DNA of 64,000 bases from Primulina eburnea. Taxonomy: Eukaryota > Streptophyta > Magnoliopsida > Lamiales > Gesneriaceae. Where the stretch lies: NCBI RefSeq assembly GCF_022965805.1, contig NC_133114.1:5848261-5912260 (forward strand), read 5' to 3'. The notes beneath the pieces are model-generated. The model worked only from the letters and a program-made list of their open reading frames with translations, was not told the DNA's origin and made no database searches. The translations under genes and the position numbers were made by a program. Each line of letters begins with the position of its first letter. Position 1 is the first letter of the stretch. Shown here in pieces: positions 1 through 12,659 of this stretch.

Positions 1-635
1 GAGACAATTTTAAAATTAAATCCCTCATTTTGAATAAGTTTCAAAATTTATATCAAACCGAAAAAGTAAAAATTAAAGGAGTTTAATTTTTCCTTGCCTT
101 CCATCAACCGTGGTTGCATGTTGATCGCTACCCGCGGACAGTGTCTGGCTCATATTATTGGGGAGGCCTGTACGCCGGAAAGATGTGACTTCCACCGGAC
201 ATATGATGTGAATTGAGTGGAACTCCCATGACTTCGGCTCATATTATTGGGGGAACTCATGGAGACCGTCTACTACAATTCAATATTGATGGGTTGGTTT
301 GACACGTGAAAATAAACGACATCATATTATTGGGTCCTTATTAAACGTGAGGCAAAACACGCGGAGGTTGCATAGGGATGCAATTGGACTCTACCTTTTA
401 GAAATTATAATTGGCTGATATTATTCGGGATTATAATTGGCTAATTGGACTCTACGTGCTTACTAAGGAAATACGATTTCTCTTTTTCATCAGAGGGTGG
501 TGGAAATGTCAAAATAGTGGGAGGGTAATTTATAAAATGAAATCCATATTTTATATCTTAAAATTATTTTAAAATAATCATCAACTATTATTCTGTTTCC
601 GTATCAGTATATTTTCGATTTCGTCACGTAATAAA
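1..635 (+). other. 5' leader (untranslated internal region) of copia A
   Basis: This stretch aligns by eye with the leader of copia B at about 57050-57675, sharing long runs of sequence and the same order of motifs. It contains a recurring ATATTATTGGG-type motif near 152, 240, 323 and 418, spaced roughly 80-95 bp. The 5' LTR and primer-binding site of this element must lie left of the window. No coding sequence is evident. Confidence 0.75.
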
Positions 636-1400
636 TTTTTATTATTAACAAGCTAATCGAATCTAATTTTCAAGACTGGTTGGGAAAATTGTTCTGAATT
701 CAGATAAAATGGCATACACACTAATGTCAGTCCTGTTGAACTGACAAATCATGCAAGATGGTAGGACCATTGTATGCAAGCTAAAGTGTAACATGCTCGC
801 TTTTACGTCAAGTGAACTGTAGGGACAGTTTGAGGAAATATTGAATGCTGCTGACATTCGAATACACATGCAAGAGTTGCATGGTGCATGAAACTCGTAC
901 AGTGATGCACACCACTTTTAAAAGCTCATGACTACACTTATGCAAGATAGGGCTTTGGTCCATGAGCGTAGTGTATGTATGACTGGGCTTATTGAGGATG
1001 TGGTGGGCCTAGAATATGTGATTCCTAACGAGTTACTAGGTAACATGAATTTGTTGTCTTTTCTTCCTCATTTGATGGGGTTATGGTGAACTTCAATTTG
1101 AATAAGATAGATGATAGCCTTGAAGAGCTAGTCTATACGCTTATAACATATGAGATCACCATAAAACATGGAATTGTTGTTTTTCTAATGGGCCTCTCGT
1201 CAGACGAAAATTAGCCCACAAGGTAAGGGAAAGAAATGTTCCGCCCCTCACAAGAAAAACAATCCTAATAAGAGGCAAACTCTAAAAGACACTTAAAAGG
1301 CCTAAAAAGCCCGATAAGTTAGAACATATTTATTTCACTGCAAGAAGTCCGGACATAAGAAATTATATGTGCCAGAAATGTTCTGGAAATCATAAGTGAA
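636..1400 (+). pseudogene. Copia A gag, degenerate
   Basis: The region corresponds in position and scattered sequence to the intact gag of copia B at 57676-58536. All three forward frames are broken by stops and frameshifts. A decayed zinc knuckle (C-K-K-S-G-H) is visible near 1335-1365, where Ty1/copia gag normally carries CX2CX4HX4C. The protease segment that should follow is essentially missing: the sequence passes within about 70 bp from the zinc knuckle to the GAG-pre-integrase start. This is a dead capsid gene of an old copy. Confidence 0.65.
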
Positions 1401-1451
1401 TGTCCAAATAAACATGATTTCAACAAAAACAAAAGAAAGCTAGATGATCCA

Positions 1452-4085
1452 AATCCCACACAAATATGGCACGCTAGATTATGTCATATTTCTCAAAGAA
1501 GGATGCACAAACTAGTGGGAGAAAGCATGTTTGACTTGTCAGACATAATTTCTCTACATACTTGTAAGTCCTGTCTAAAAGAAAAATTGACCAAGACTCC
1601 ATCCAATGGAAACGTGGAACGTGCACATGGTCTATTGGATTTGATCCACACAGACGTTTGTGGCCCGCTAAGTGTTAGCACAAAATATGGGCAATCCTAC
1701 TTCATTACCTTTACTAATGACCATTCGAGATATTGGTATGTTTATATGATGAAACACAAATCTGAAGCATTTGAAAGGTTCAAAAAATTCAGATCTGAAG
1801 TAGAAAACCAGCTAGAAAGAAGTATTAAGGCATTTCGATCTGATCGAAGTGGAGAATACTTGAGTGCTGAAATTTTGGGTTATCTAAAAGAGAATGTGAT
1901 TCTCACAAGTGGACTCCACCAGCAACACCACAATTGAATGGTGTTTTTGAACGTCATAAGCGAACCTTGTTGGAAATGGTTCGATCTATGATGAGATTCA
2001 TTGAATTGCCTACATCGTTTTGGGGCTTTGTGCTTGAAACCGCAGCAATTTTGTTAAATAATGTCTATACTAAAGTAGTGGATAAAACACCATATGAGAT
2101 ATGGATGGGAAAAACTCCCAAATATTCTTACATGAGAATATGGGATGTCCTGCTTATGTGAAGCAGACAGTGGGAGACAAATTGGATAGTAGATCCACTT
2201 TTTGCTACTTTGTAGGATATCCAAAGAATTCTGTTGGATATTATTTCTATCTTCCTAATGAATCAAAATTGTTTGTCTCAAGAAATGCCACCTTTATAGA
2301 AAGGGAATTTCTATTAGATAGAAAAGGCAAGATAGAACTTGAAGAAATTCAAGATACTCCCTCAACTATAGTAGATGAACCTAATTTCCAACAACCAGTA
2401 GTTGAAGTACAACCTCCTGGAAGGTCTGATAGGGTTTTCAGACCGCCTGCAAGATATACGCTTCTTCATGAACAAAGCCACGATGAGCATTGTGTTGGAT
2501 GTGATCCAATTAATTTCAAAGAAGCAATATCTGATACTGATTCAACCAAATAGCTTGAAGCCATGCAGTCAGAAATGGACTCTATGTATTCAAACCAAGT
2601 CTGGACATTGGTGGATCAACCTAAGAGAATCGTTACCATAAGGTGCAAATGGATCTACAAAAGAAAGCTTGGGGTGAATGGGAAAGTAGTGACCTTCAAA
2701 GCAAGGCTGGTTGCAAAAGATTATACTCAAAGGCAAGGAGTTGACTATGAGGAAACTTTTTCACCAGTTGATATGTTTAAGTTCATTAGAATACTACTAT
2801 CCACAGCATCATGGTATGACTATGAGATATGACAAACGAATGTAAAGACTGCATTCCTCAATGGAGACATCAAAGAGGAAATTTATATGTCTCAACCTGA
2901 GGATACACATCAGTAGGAAGTGAGCATAAGGTATGAAAACTTCAGAGATCAATAAATGGTCTCAAGCAGGAGTCAAGGAGTTGGAACCTCATATTTGATA
3001 GCACTATCAAAGAGTTTGGTTTTGCTAAGAATCCTGAGGAACTATGTGTGTACAAGAAAATTAGTGGGAGTGCAGTGACATTACTAGTACTTTACGTTGA
3101 TGATATCCTGCTCATTGGGAATGATGTAGGATTATTGCAATCAACTAAAGTATGGTTAGCCAGTAAATTCTCCATGAAAGACATGGGTGAAACATCTTAC
3201 GTATTGGGAATACAAATCTATAGAGATAGATCAAAGAGGATGCTCGGACTCACCCAAGCCACCTATATCGATACCATTATAAAATGATTTTCTATGGAAG
3301 AGTCCAAGAGAAGATACTTACCAATGTGTCATTGTATTACTCTATCTAAAGCTTTGTGTCCCAAAACTGATGAAGAGATAGAGATGATGACACGTATTCC
3401 ATATGCGTTAGCTATTGGTAGTATCATGTATGGTATGATATCGACACGTCCTGATTTTGCTTACGCTTTGAGTGTAACAAGCAGATATCGGGCGCACCCT
3501 GGTCCAATGCATTGGAAGGCCGTGAAAGATATTCTTAAGTACTTGAGAAGGACTAAGAACTTGTTCATGGTCTGTGGGGTGGAGAATTTAAATTGGAAGG
3601 CTACACTGATTAAGGCTACACTGATTATAGCTTCCAATGTGACGTAGATGATTTGAAATCGACCTCTGGTTTTGTATTCATGCTTAATGGTGCGGCTGTC
3701 TTTTGGAAAGGTTCCAAGCAAGACACCATTGTGGATTCCACCACTGAAGCTGAATACATTGTTGCATCTGATGCAGCCAAAGAGGTAGTTTGGATGAGGA
3801 ATTTTGTCCAAGAGTTGGACGTTATTCCTAATGGAGTTGATCCAGTCCCGTTGTACTGGGAAACACTGGTGCCATTGCGCAAGCAAAGGAACCAAGGTTT
3901 CATCAGCGATCCAAAAATGTACTGAGGAAATTCCACATCATACGAGAGATAGTGGGAAGAGGAGACATATCAGTTGAAAGAGTCCACTTTGCAGATAATG
4001 TTGCTGATCCACTTACAAAGCCCTTGCTAGGACCATTGTTTGAAAAGCATCGCGAAGCAATGGGATTAAGGGTAGTTGGCTCTAG
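1452..4085 (+). pseudogene. Copia A pol, degenerate (integrase, reverse transcriptase, RNase H)
   Basis: The domain order integrase, RT, RNase H is that of Ty1/copia. GAG-pre-integrase begins with WHARL near 1470. The integrase core shows LIHTDVCGPL (about 1640-1670) and a D-x-x-SGEY patch near 1835-1860. RT shows KARLVAKDYTQ near 2698-2730 and the catalytic YVDDILLIG near 3095-3120. RNase H shows KSTSGFVF at 3656 and STTEAEYI near 3738. Frameshifts and stops (for example near 1935, 2160, 2550, 2830 and 3285) put the pieces in different frames, so no polyprotein can be made. The closest relative in this window is copia B. The lineage within Ty1/copia (Tork/Tnt1-like is possible) would need a tree. 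Confidence 0.85.
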
Positions 4086-4099
4086 GGCAAGTGGGAGAT
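4086..4099 (+). other. Polypurine tract of copia A
   Basis: A purine-rich run, GGCAAGTGGGAGAT, sits directly before the TG that opens the 3' LTR. The same tract precedes the 3' LTR of copia B at 60911-60923. It is the expected plus-strand DNA priming site. Confidence 0.7.
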
Positions 4100-4310
4100 T
4101 GTAAGAGTAGATTCCCTGCAAGCCAACGGTTGGCTAGGAAATTTATTGACTCAAGTGAAATAAACAATCTTTATTTTAATATAATTTAACTTTTTATGGT
4201 CTTATTATACTTTATCTGTATACCCATGTAATCAGCATAGATAAAGTCCTTGATTATGCTTTAATACAAATGAATCGTAATTCGATGTTGAAACTCATTT
4301 GTAAACACTG
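4100..4310 (+). repeat. Copia A 3' LTR, first part
   Basis: The LTR opens with TGTAAGAGTAG and shows diverged similarity to the copia B LTR, including the 'tttatctgtatacccatg' and 'gcatagataaag' segments. It is interrupted after CACTG (4306-4310) by gypsy 1. The remainder resumes at 25291 after the second copy of CACTG. Confidence 0.85.
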
Positions 4311-6140
4311 TGTGGGGCCCTTAGCTCCTATCGTTATTACAATGCACTTTGATTAGGGTTAACTAATTACAGTGGAAAACGAGTTTAAAATTTCTTTACA
4401 ATCAGCCCAAATCTTTTTATTTGAATACTAAAAATAGTATCTCATCTCACGTCATAAACATGCCCACACGTAATCAAAACCAATCACATACAAACATCTC
4501 ATATCCTCGGGACATACCCCGGTATATAGATACATATACATATATACTGGGAACAAGACATAAACATAAAACCTCAGCCCAAGCTGTGGCTCCCTCCAGA
4601 AGTACCCTCTCCGGTCTCCTGATATCTTGGAGTACCTGCCATTGTCCAAACACAAAGACAACAACAGCCCCCCCTTGGGGGTGAGCAAGGCTCCGTATGG
4701 AACAACCAATCATATATACCACAGATATCTAAACAATGATATATGGTATGCAATGCATGTATGTCGTGGAGGTATCAGGTCAAATGCCCATCCACTGAGC
4801 ACATGTCAGAATCAAACGAATCGCTATCAAATCAATGCTCGAGCTGGCACACCGGCCTCAATAAGGGATACTCGTATGATAGCTTCGACAAAGCGCCATT
4901 AAATCCCAAATCTCATATCCAATCATCGTGGCCACAAATGTCTATGCTTTACGGGTCATATAGTAGCAGCATAGCAATTGTGTTCACAAACCCCAGAATC
5001 CAATCAAATCATATCAGGGTATCCAAGGATCATAGCTCAACGTGCATGTCATGTATCGATGTATGCATTAAACGATGTGTGTTAACAAAACATTTATTTT
5101 ATACAGCGATATTCCAATCATAATGTCATGTATGCCACATCAATCAACAAATAAGGCATATAAACATATAATCTCATTCTAATCAATCCAATCAATCCGA
5201 CATATATCATATAATACTGATACATGTCCTATGTTACCCGGTCGCAACATACCTCAATTCTTAGTTTCCAGTTGATGTAGCCTGAAGATATTGATATTAC
5301 ACTTTATCTACATCAATAACATACTCCAAAATCATTAATATTAGTTTCAAATATCATTTGAAACTTCAAAAATTCATATCAAATCATAAGCATATCATAA
5401 TTCAATTCCGACTTCGAATATGAGTTTCTTGTCGGTTATTCTACCACATATTAGAAATTCAACTTCAAATCCGTGCTATTCCAGCACTTTGATATTTAGA
5501 GCTGCTGGAACCAGAAGAAAATTACCTCAGTCAGAAGCCCTTGACGCGAAGATCACAAATATATAATTTTTTTCGCGTTTAGACAGCGTTTCAAAGTCGA
5601 TTTGGACGAAAGAAAATTGAATTCTCTCGTATTCTCTCGAAGCTACGGTGAAGAAATGAAGAAAGAATAAAGCAGAAGCCTCGTTCTTATCACCACCGTT
5701 CTCGCGCTCGGGCGGTAGAATTCTCGCGCCCGAGCGCGAGACATTCTGCCCCCGACTCAAATATGTACCGCGCTCGGGCGGTCACAAATTACCGCTCGGG
5801 CGCGGCATGTTCTATCCAAATGCCACTTGCTTCGCGCTTGGGCGGTCACAAACTACCGCTCGGGCGCGAAGTGTTCACCCCGAACACAATGTCACATATT
5901 CTGGCGCTCGGGCGGTCATTTTCTACCGCCCGGGCGCCACACGTTCTGTACAATTATTTGATTTTGTACTTATTGGCGTCCGGCTTCTCCACTCGAGCTC
6001 TTACAATGTCAATTCATATTCAATATTCATTTTCTCAATTTCTTTGTCATAATATACATCAAATGCATAATCACATATCAAATTCATGAATTATCGATAA
6101 TCACATAAGATTTACGATAATACGATACACGGTCCTTTCA
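4311..6140 (-). repeat. Gypsy 1 LTR (3' LTR in element orientation)
   Basis: Long direct repeat of 23453-25285 with TG...CA ends. It contains four GC-rich inverted-repeat units between 5704 and 5938, each of the form GCGCTCGGGCGG-spacer-CCGCYCGGGCGC, in an otherwise AT-rich LTR. Short open frames inside it recur in both LTR copies only because the LTR is duplicated. Confidence 0.92.
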
Positions 6141-6154
6141 TTTCTCCCCCTCTT
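6141..6154 (-). other. Polypurine tract of gypsy 1
   Basis: On the minus strand the sequence reads AAGAGGGGGAGAAA directly before the 3' LTR start, the expected plus-strand priming site of an LTR retrotransposon. Confidence 0.8.
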
Positions 6155-6309
6155 AAAAGATTTCGTCCTCGAAATCTCAAACATTTCTATATACATAACA
6201 TTGGCAAACATGCATATGTCACCAGTTATAGTACATATCGAAACTAAAATCAGCAAAGAGATCAGAATACATTGAATACAATGGAACAGATGTTATAGAA
6301 TCAAACAAA

Positions 6310-9000
6310 TGCGGATATGAATCTCGCATCTTGCTTTTCAACTCCCACGTCGACTCTTCAACACCATGTCATTTCCATTGCACTCTTACTAGAGGAATCG
6401 ATTTATTTCTCAATATTTTTTTCCTTTCGATCCATAATACGAACAGTTTGTTCGACATAGGAAAGGGAAGGATCAAGTTCCACCTCATCAGGTGCATGTA
6501 CATATGATGGATCCGGTTCATATTTCCTTAGCATAGAAACATAAAACACATCGTGAATAGCAGATAGAGATGGTGGCAATGCCAATCGATACGCAAGATC
6601 ACCAACTCGATCGAGAATCTCGTATGGACCAACATAACGGGGAGATAACTTCCCTCGCATTCCAAATCGAACAGTGCCTCTAAAGGGAGATATTTTCAGA
6701 AACACCCTGTCACCTTTCTGGAATTCCAAGGGTCGTCTTCGTTTATTCGCATAAATCGTTTGACGATCCTGAGCAGCTTTCATCTGCTGCCGAATCAACT
6801 GAACCTTATCGTTCATTTCCTGTATCATTTCAGGTCCAGTCAATTGTCTCTCACCAATTTCATCCCAGAATAACGGTTATCTACATTGTTTCCCATATAG
6901 AGATTCAAACGGTGCCATACCGATGCTCGTCTGAAAACTATTATTATAAGAAAATTCAACCAATGGTAAGGCATCTTGCCATCCCATTCTGAAGTCCATC
7001 ACAACAGCACGCAACATATCCTCTAACGTTTGAATCGTACGCTCGGTCTGGACATCAGTTTGAGGATGATAAGCAGTACTCATAGCCAAACGCGTACCCA
7101 TCGCTTCTTGAAAAATACCCCAGAATTTAGAAGCAAACCTGGGATCACGATCAGATACAATTGAGACTGGCACACCATGCAGTCTCACAACATTCTCAAT
7201 CTATAAACGGGCCATTCTCTTATAAGGATAAGTCCGCTCATACGGAATGAAATGCACAGATTTCGAAAGTCGATCAATAATCACCCAAATAGCATCACAG
7301 CCTTGGGCGAACGAGGTAAATGAGTCACAAAATCCATAGCAATATGTTCCCAATTCCATTTTAGGATTTCGAGACTATGGAGCAATCCTCCCGGTTTCAT
7401 TCTCTCGGCTTTCACTTGCTGGTAGACAAGACATTTAGAAATAAATTCAGCGATGTCCTTCTTCATACGTCTCCACCAGAATTGAGGTCTCAATGTCAAA
7501 TACATCTTTCGGCCTTCAGGGTGAATACTGTATTTGTTACAATGTGCTTCTCGAAGAAGGGCAGATTTCAAATCAGAATCATCGGGAACTACCAGCCGAC
7601 CATTAAGTCGTAAAGAACCATCAGAAGAAATATGAAATCCAGACTGATGTCCTGCAGATACAAGTTCTTTCAAATTTTGGATCTGAGCATCGCTTCGTTG
7701 GGCCTTTCGTATCTTCGATATCAAGTTCGGCTCAATTTGCAATGCTGAGACAGTGACAGAATTCCAATTCGAGTGAAAAGTCCAACCAGAAGTACATATA
7801 TCCTCGTGTACTTTGGCGACACAAACAGAAGCTAACATAGAATCATGAACTTTACGGCTCAGGGCATCCGCAGTAACATTCGCCGATCCAGGGTGATATT
7901 GAATCTCACAATCAAAGTCCTTCAGGAGATCCATCCACATGCGTTGCCTCATATTCAAATCAGATTGAGAAAAGAGATATTTCAGACTCTTATGGTCTGA
8001 ATAAATAACAAACGTTTCTCCGTACAGATAATGACGCCAGATCTTCAAAGCAAACACAATGGCAGCCAATTCGAGATCATGAAAAGGATAACGTGTTTCA
8101 TGAGATTTAAATTGACGAGACGCATAAGCAACCACTTTGCCATATTGCATCAGAACACAGACCTTTACTAGACGCATCTGTACACACCACAAATCCTCCG
8201 GTACCTGAGGGAATAGTAAGCACAGGTGCTGTGGTCAATCTCGTCTTCAATTCAAGAAAACTAGCTTCACATTCATCTGACCAAATGAATCGCTTATTCT
8301 TCTGTGTCAGTTGAGTAATATGTTTAGCTATCTTCGAAAATTCTTCAATAATGCGACGATAATATCCCGCTAAACCCATGAAGCTACAGATCTCAGGAAC
8401 ATTTGTAGGTCTTGGCCAATTCAATACAGCTTCGAACTTCGCAGGATCAATAGATATGCCATGTCTCGAAATGACGTGGCCCAAAAATACCACTTTTTCC
8501 ATCCAGAATTCACATTTGGACAATTTAGCATATAAATGACTAGTACGAAGAGTTTGAAGTACCAGTCTCAGATGTTCAGCATGCTCATCTTTAGATTTCG
8601 AATACACAAGAATATCATCGATAAATACAATAACGAATCGGTCAAGATAATCTCGGAAGACATGATTCATTAAGTCCATAAAGATAGCAGGAGCATTCGT
8701 AAGACCAAAAGGCATAACCAGGAATTCATAATGGACATACCTCGTACAAAAAGCAGTCTTGGGCACATCTTCGTCTCGAACACGTACTTGATGATACCAA
8801 GAACGAAGATCAATCTTCGATTATACAGAAGTACCTTGAAGCTGATCAAACAAATCATCAATACGAGGAAGTGGGTACTTGTTTTTCACAGTATCCCGAT
8901 TCAATTGCCTATAATCGATACACATTCTCATAGTACCATCTTTCTTTCGAACAAATAAAACTGGAGCTCCCTAAGGTGATACACTCGGTCGAATATATCC
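6310..9000 (-). pseudogene. Gypsy 1 pol, 3' portion (RT, RNase H, integrase, chromodomain-like tail)
   Basis: Reading right to left on the minus strand: RT with FVRKKDG and CIDYRQLN near 8940-8880, [10 protein letters not shown] near 8715 and the catalytic FIDDILVYS near 8610. RNase H follows (DHKSLKYLF near 8000, ADALSRK near 7860). The integrase zinc-binding segment is near 7520-7400, and the integrase core has SDRDPRF near 7150 and ERTIQTLE near 7040. A C-terminal segment resembling the chromodomain of Tekay/Del chromoviruses ends near 6310. Frameshifts near 8150, 7280 and 6860 and several stops disable it. The RT amino-terminal part continues beyond the Sirevirus at 21515. Confidence 0.88.
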
Positions 9001-9005
9001 CTTAT

Positions 9006-9946
9006 TGATAGGATCGATTAACGTATCAAGAGTGTTCAGAAGGGGGGGTTGAATAAACACTCACAATTAAAACTGATCTTTTCGAATTTTGCGTTCAGTT
9101 TGGTGACAAACTGATTCTCGGAATCTTGTTGGTCAATGTCAATCAGTTAAACTGAATAAGTTGCGGAAAGTAACTGACTGAAAGATAGAATACAAAAATA
9201 AAATACACAAGGGTTGTTTCTGGATGTTCGGAGATTTCAATTACTCCTAGGTCACCCCTTCTATCTCAAGGATAGGATATCCACTAGAATACTTTGATCA
9301 AATACAAGAATTGTAGTGACTCACTTCAGTTTGGACTTAACACTGCCAAAAACTGAAACTCTTAGTTTAACAGAATGTTCTCAGTGCGTAACTGATCTTA
9401 GCACTATCGAATTTCGACGATTATTACAACTTGCTAGTGAGCTCAAATTATAGCCTTAACTGCTACGAATATACCAAGTAAAAGTGAGCTAAGATTTTGA
9501 CAGAGTGACAATAAGCTTGTTTTCTAGTTGTCCTTCAGCTGTTCTTATATCATATTTATAAGCTTCTTTTCTCCAACGGTAACTTGAGATGAATTTGAAT
9601 CTTTGTATCTGTTGATTTCTACTTGATTATTCCTTGGACATTGTTTGCTTTATTTATTGTGATGCGGTGTCTTAATTGCTTTCGCCGAAATGCGTTTTTC
9701 TAAGCTGTATTGATTGAAGTGCGGCGTTGCAATCTTCTATGTCTCTTGACGGTTGATTGTTCTTTCCCGAGACATGTTCAGTTGAAGGGTTCTTAGCATA
9801 CGGCTGAATATATCAACTGATCGATTTCCAACTGATCAGTCGGTTGATTTCAGTTATTAAGTCCAGTTGTTGAATGTACTTGCATGTATCAGTTGGTTGA
9901 TCAGTTGGTTCATATTTTGTCAAACTCTAGAATTTAGTTTCCAACA
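9006..9946 (-). repeat. Sirevirus LTR, left (3' LTR in element orientation)
   Basis: 941-bp LTR matching 20648-21509 over most of its length, with TG...CA ends. It is rich in AACTG/CAGTT words, including palindromic AACTGATCAGT. It contains a G-run segment (AGAAGGGGGGGTTGAA near 9038-9053) that is absent from the right LTR. Confidence 0.88.
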
Positions 9947-9958
9947 ATTTCTCCCTTA
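9947..9958 (-). other. Polypurine tract of Sirevirus
   Basis: Minus-strand TAAGGGAGAAAT lies directly before the 3' LTR, as expected for plus-strand priming. Confidence 0.65.
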
Positions 9959-10076
9959 TGGTGTTTGACAAAACTTAGTAAATAATAACTGAACGTCTGA
10001 ACTCATTGTAGATAAAATAAGAAGTAAATCAACTGAACTTATACAAGAAAGACTGCTGCTATTAAGATTTCTTCTG

Positions 10077-12659
10077 CTATTCTAAAATCTCTTTGAGCTC
10101 TTCCCCCTTTTTGTCAAACAGCTCCATCTTGACAGATAATTTTCGAACGTCAGTATATAGAAGCCGGACAGAAGTGGAAATGTTTTCGATAGCAGAGGTC
10201 ATTGCGACTTGTAGCAAATATATCTTTCTGGAGACGAGTGTCTTGACACTGTCAACTCGTTTGTTAATAGAGGTTTGAGTTGCAGTGAGACTCAAGGCTA
10301 TCCCCTTGTTCTTTTGAATTTCTTCAACTGCAGATGAGAGAGAGGTAATAGCAGTTTGGTTAGCCTTCAGCTTTCCGGAGTTGAACTGTTGAGAGTGTTC
10401 CAACTTTAAAGTGTGAGACAGTTGCGTATTCTGAATCTTTGAGATGGCTGATAGCATCTGATTCATACTATTCTGCATATTTTGAATTTCTTCAAGGACA
10501 AGATCAAAATCTAATGTGGATGGAGGAGGAGACTGATGAGAGGATTCCGGTCCTCTTGTGGTTTGATCAAATATAACCAACTCTTGGTCAGTTGCTACTG
10601 TTTCAGCAACATTCTGAACTGAAGTGATTGTTGCAGCAATTTCTTCTGGAACTTGAGGCGGAGAAGCCAAAACTGGTGCCTCTAGAGGATGATCTTGGGA
10701 ATCAATTGGCACAACAGTTAGAATAGCTTGTTCAGCAGATAAATCTGGCTGAAATGGTGCTTCTGAAGAGATAGGAACCTCTGGATTGATTTGATCAACG
10801 GGGTGATCAACTTTATCAGAAATAGGTTCATTCAATTGGGATTCTTGCACCAATGTTTGAATAATTTCATCAATGTTTGCGAAAGATAATTCTGCTTCAG
10901 TGTACATTTGATGTTCACCAGTAGGTGATTGAGACATATCCTAAACTGGCTCTTCTGTTGGAATAATAGCCAATTCTGAGGATGACTCTTTCTGCTGAGA
11001 GGGAGGTTCTTCAACTATTTCCTCTTCATCATCGTCTGGATCTCCTTTATGAAGGACTAACTCTTGATCCATTTCCCAAAACTTTATCTGAGATAGCAAG
11101 CCAATCAGATCGGTGTCTAGCTGAGTAATCACCGCATGATCAGCATAGGCAGTAGGATTTGTTGGAACGTAGTTAGCCTTCAGTTTGTCAATAATTTGTG
11201 CTAACTTCTTGACTCTCATCTGATCAAACAAATATGTTTTTCTCTCCAGAGCTTGAACAATGGTGGCAGCTTTGACTATCTTGAGAACAAAAGCTTCCAG
11301 TTTGATGAACTTGTTCAGCTGGGATTTCTTTCTCAGTTGCTTGGCAAAAATGTGAGTACGATAGGCTGTCCAAGCATCATAGAGTTGAAGTTTTGATGCT
11401 GCAAAATTATTAACTTTATCCCAAACAAGGTCAATGTGGGTTTGAATGGGATTGGATGGCCTGGGCTCTTCAATCAATTTTTCCTTGCCTTTATCAGAAC
11501 TGAGGATGTGTGGAATTTCCAGACCAGTTCGAGTAGTATCCACTCGTTCTATAATATTGATGCCTTTGGGTAGGGCAGGTGCCAGAATAATAGGACGAAC
11601 AATATTAATCAGAGGAGCTTTGATCCTAACTGTTTCTCTCTTTGCACCAGCTGATTTTTCTGGTGGGATGATCTTCAGAGGGACTGCTTCAATTGGATGC
11701 TGAGCATCTGAAGATGTTAGCTTGTCAGTAGGAATAGATTCCTCTGTAGTTGTTTGTTTAATCCTCTAGGTTCTCGGTTTCTTGGCGATCTTTGGAGAAT
11801 GAGTTTTCCCTGAATCGGATTCATCCACAACTAATTTCCTTTTTGCTGACTTCAGTTGAGCCAATGTCTTGGCCTTTTTCACTGATTTAGGAGCCGCCTG
11901 TTGAGTCCTAATATCCTGTTTTATCTTTACAAACTGAGCAGGAGAAATGTCCAATTTGGTCTTGAGTGGCATAGTATTCTTCGCATTGAAGACTTTGAAT
12001 TTGGATGATTTTTCTGAATCATCTGCCACTAACCCCTTTACTTTCAGCAGATAGCTCAGTTGCACTGCAAAGCCTTTGGACTGTTTGGATGATAGAAACA
12101 TATTCCTTAAAATATTGAATATAAGATGCTTCCAGTTGAGTTTACGTTCAGCCATAATGATAGAAATGACTTGAAATTTTTCCAATGTTAGTGCAGCAAA
12201 AGATCCAGCTTTCGCCAAAATCCCTTTGGCGACTATATCAGCAAGTAACTGAACCTCGTACTTCAGCTCCTTCTTTGGATCGAAAACTTTGATTTTCCGT
12301 CCATCAGCAGAAAGAGAGGTTTGCATTTTTTCAACGTCAGATGCTTTAACATCAGAGAAGTGTGCCAGTCCATCAGATGGTAAAGAAAATATTTCTCCAA
12401 AGAAATCTTCAAAGATGGTCAGTAACTGACCATTGATAGTAGAAGCGATGTTTCCATTAGAATTGATCATACCGTTAGAGTAGAATTCCTGAAGTTCTTT
12501 GGGGTAGATCTCTTGTGATGATTGTCCCAAGAATGTCCTTAACCCGGCAGTTTCAAGTTTTTGAAAGACGTTCTTGACATCAGCGTCGCTGAAAGATAGA
12601 ATGGATACGAAGTTGATAGCCATTGCATTCAACATATAAGCAGGAGTTTGATTCGCCAT
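10077..12659 (-). pseudogene. Env-like ORF of the Sirevirus, 861 codons with two TAG stops
   Basis: One continuous minus-strand frame runs from ATG at 12659 to a stop at 10077. It is broken only by TAG at 11766-11768 and TAG at 10941-10943, with no net frameshift. It lies after pol, where Sireviruses carry their env-like gene. The first ~300 residues look globular, with a lysine-rich stretch near residues 235-297. The middle is acidic and proline/glutamine rich. The last ~150 residues have heptad-like hydrophobic spacing suggesting a coiled coil. I see no convincing signal peptide or transmembrane segment, so 'env-like' describes position, not proven function. Both stops are one C-to-T step from CAG, so decay looks recent. 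Confidence 0.65.

Noticed and set aside
4421..5123. Overlapping open frames in the gypsy 1 LTR, repeated at 23563-24219
   Set aside because: LTR duplicates with no recognised protein. Copies differ by indels that shift frame.
5704..5938. Transcription terminators suggested by strong GC hairpins
   Set aside because: Bacterial-type terminators are not expected in plant nuclear DNA, and the units lack a following T-run.
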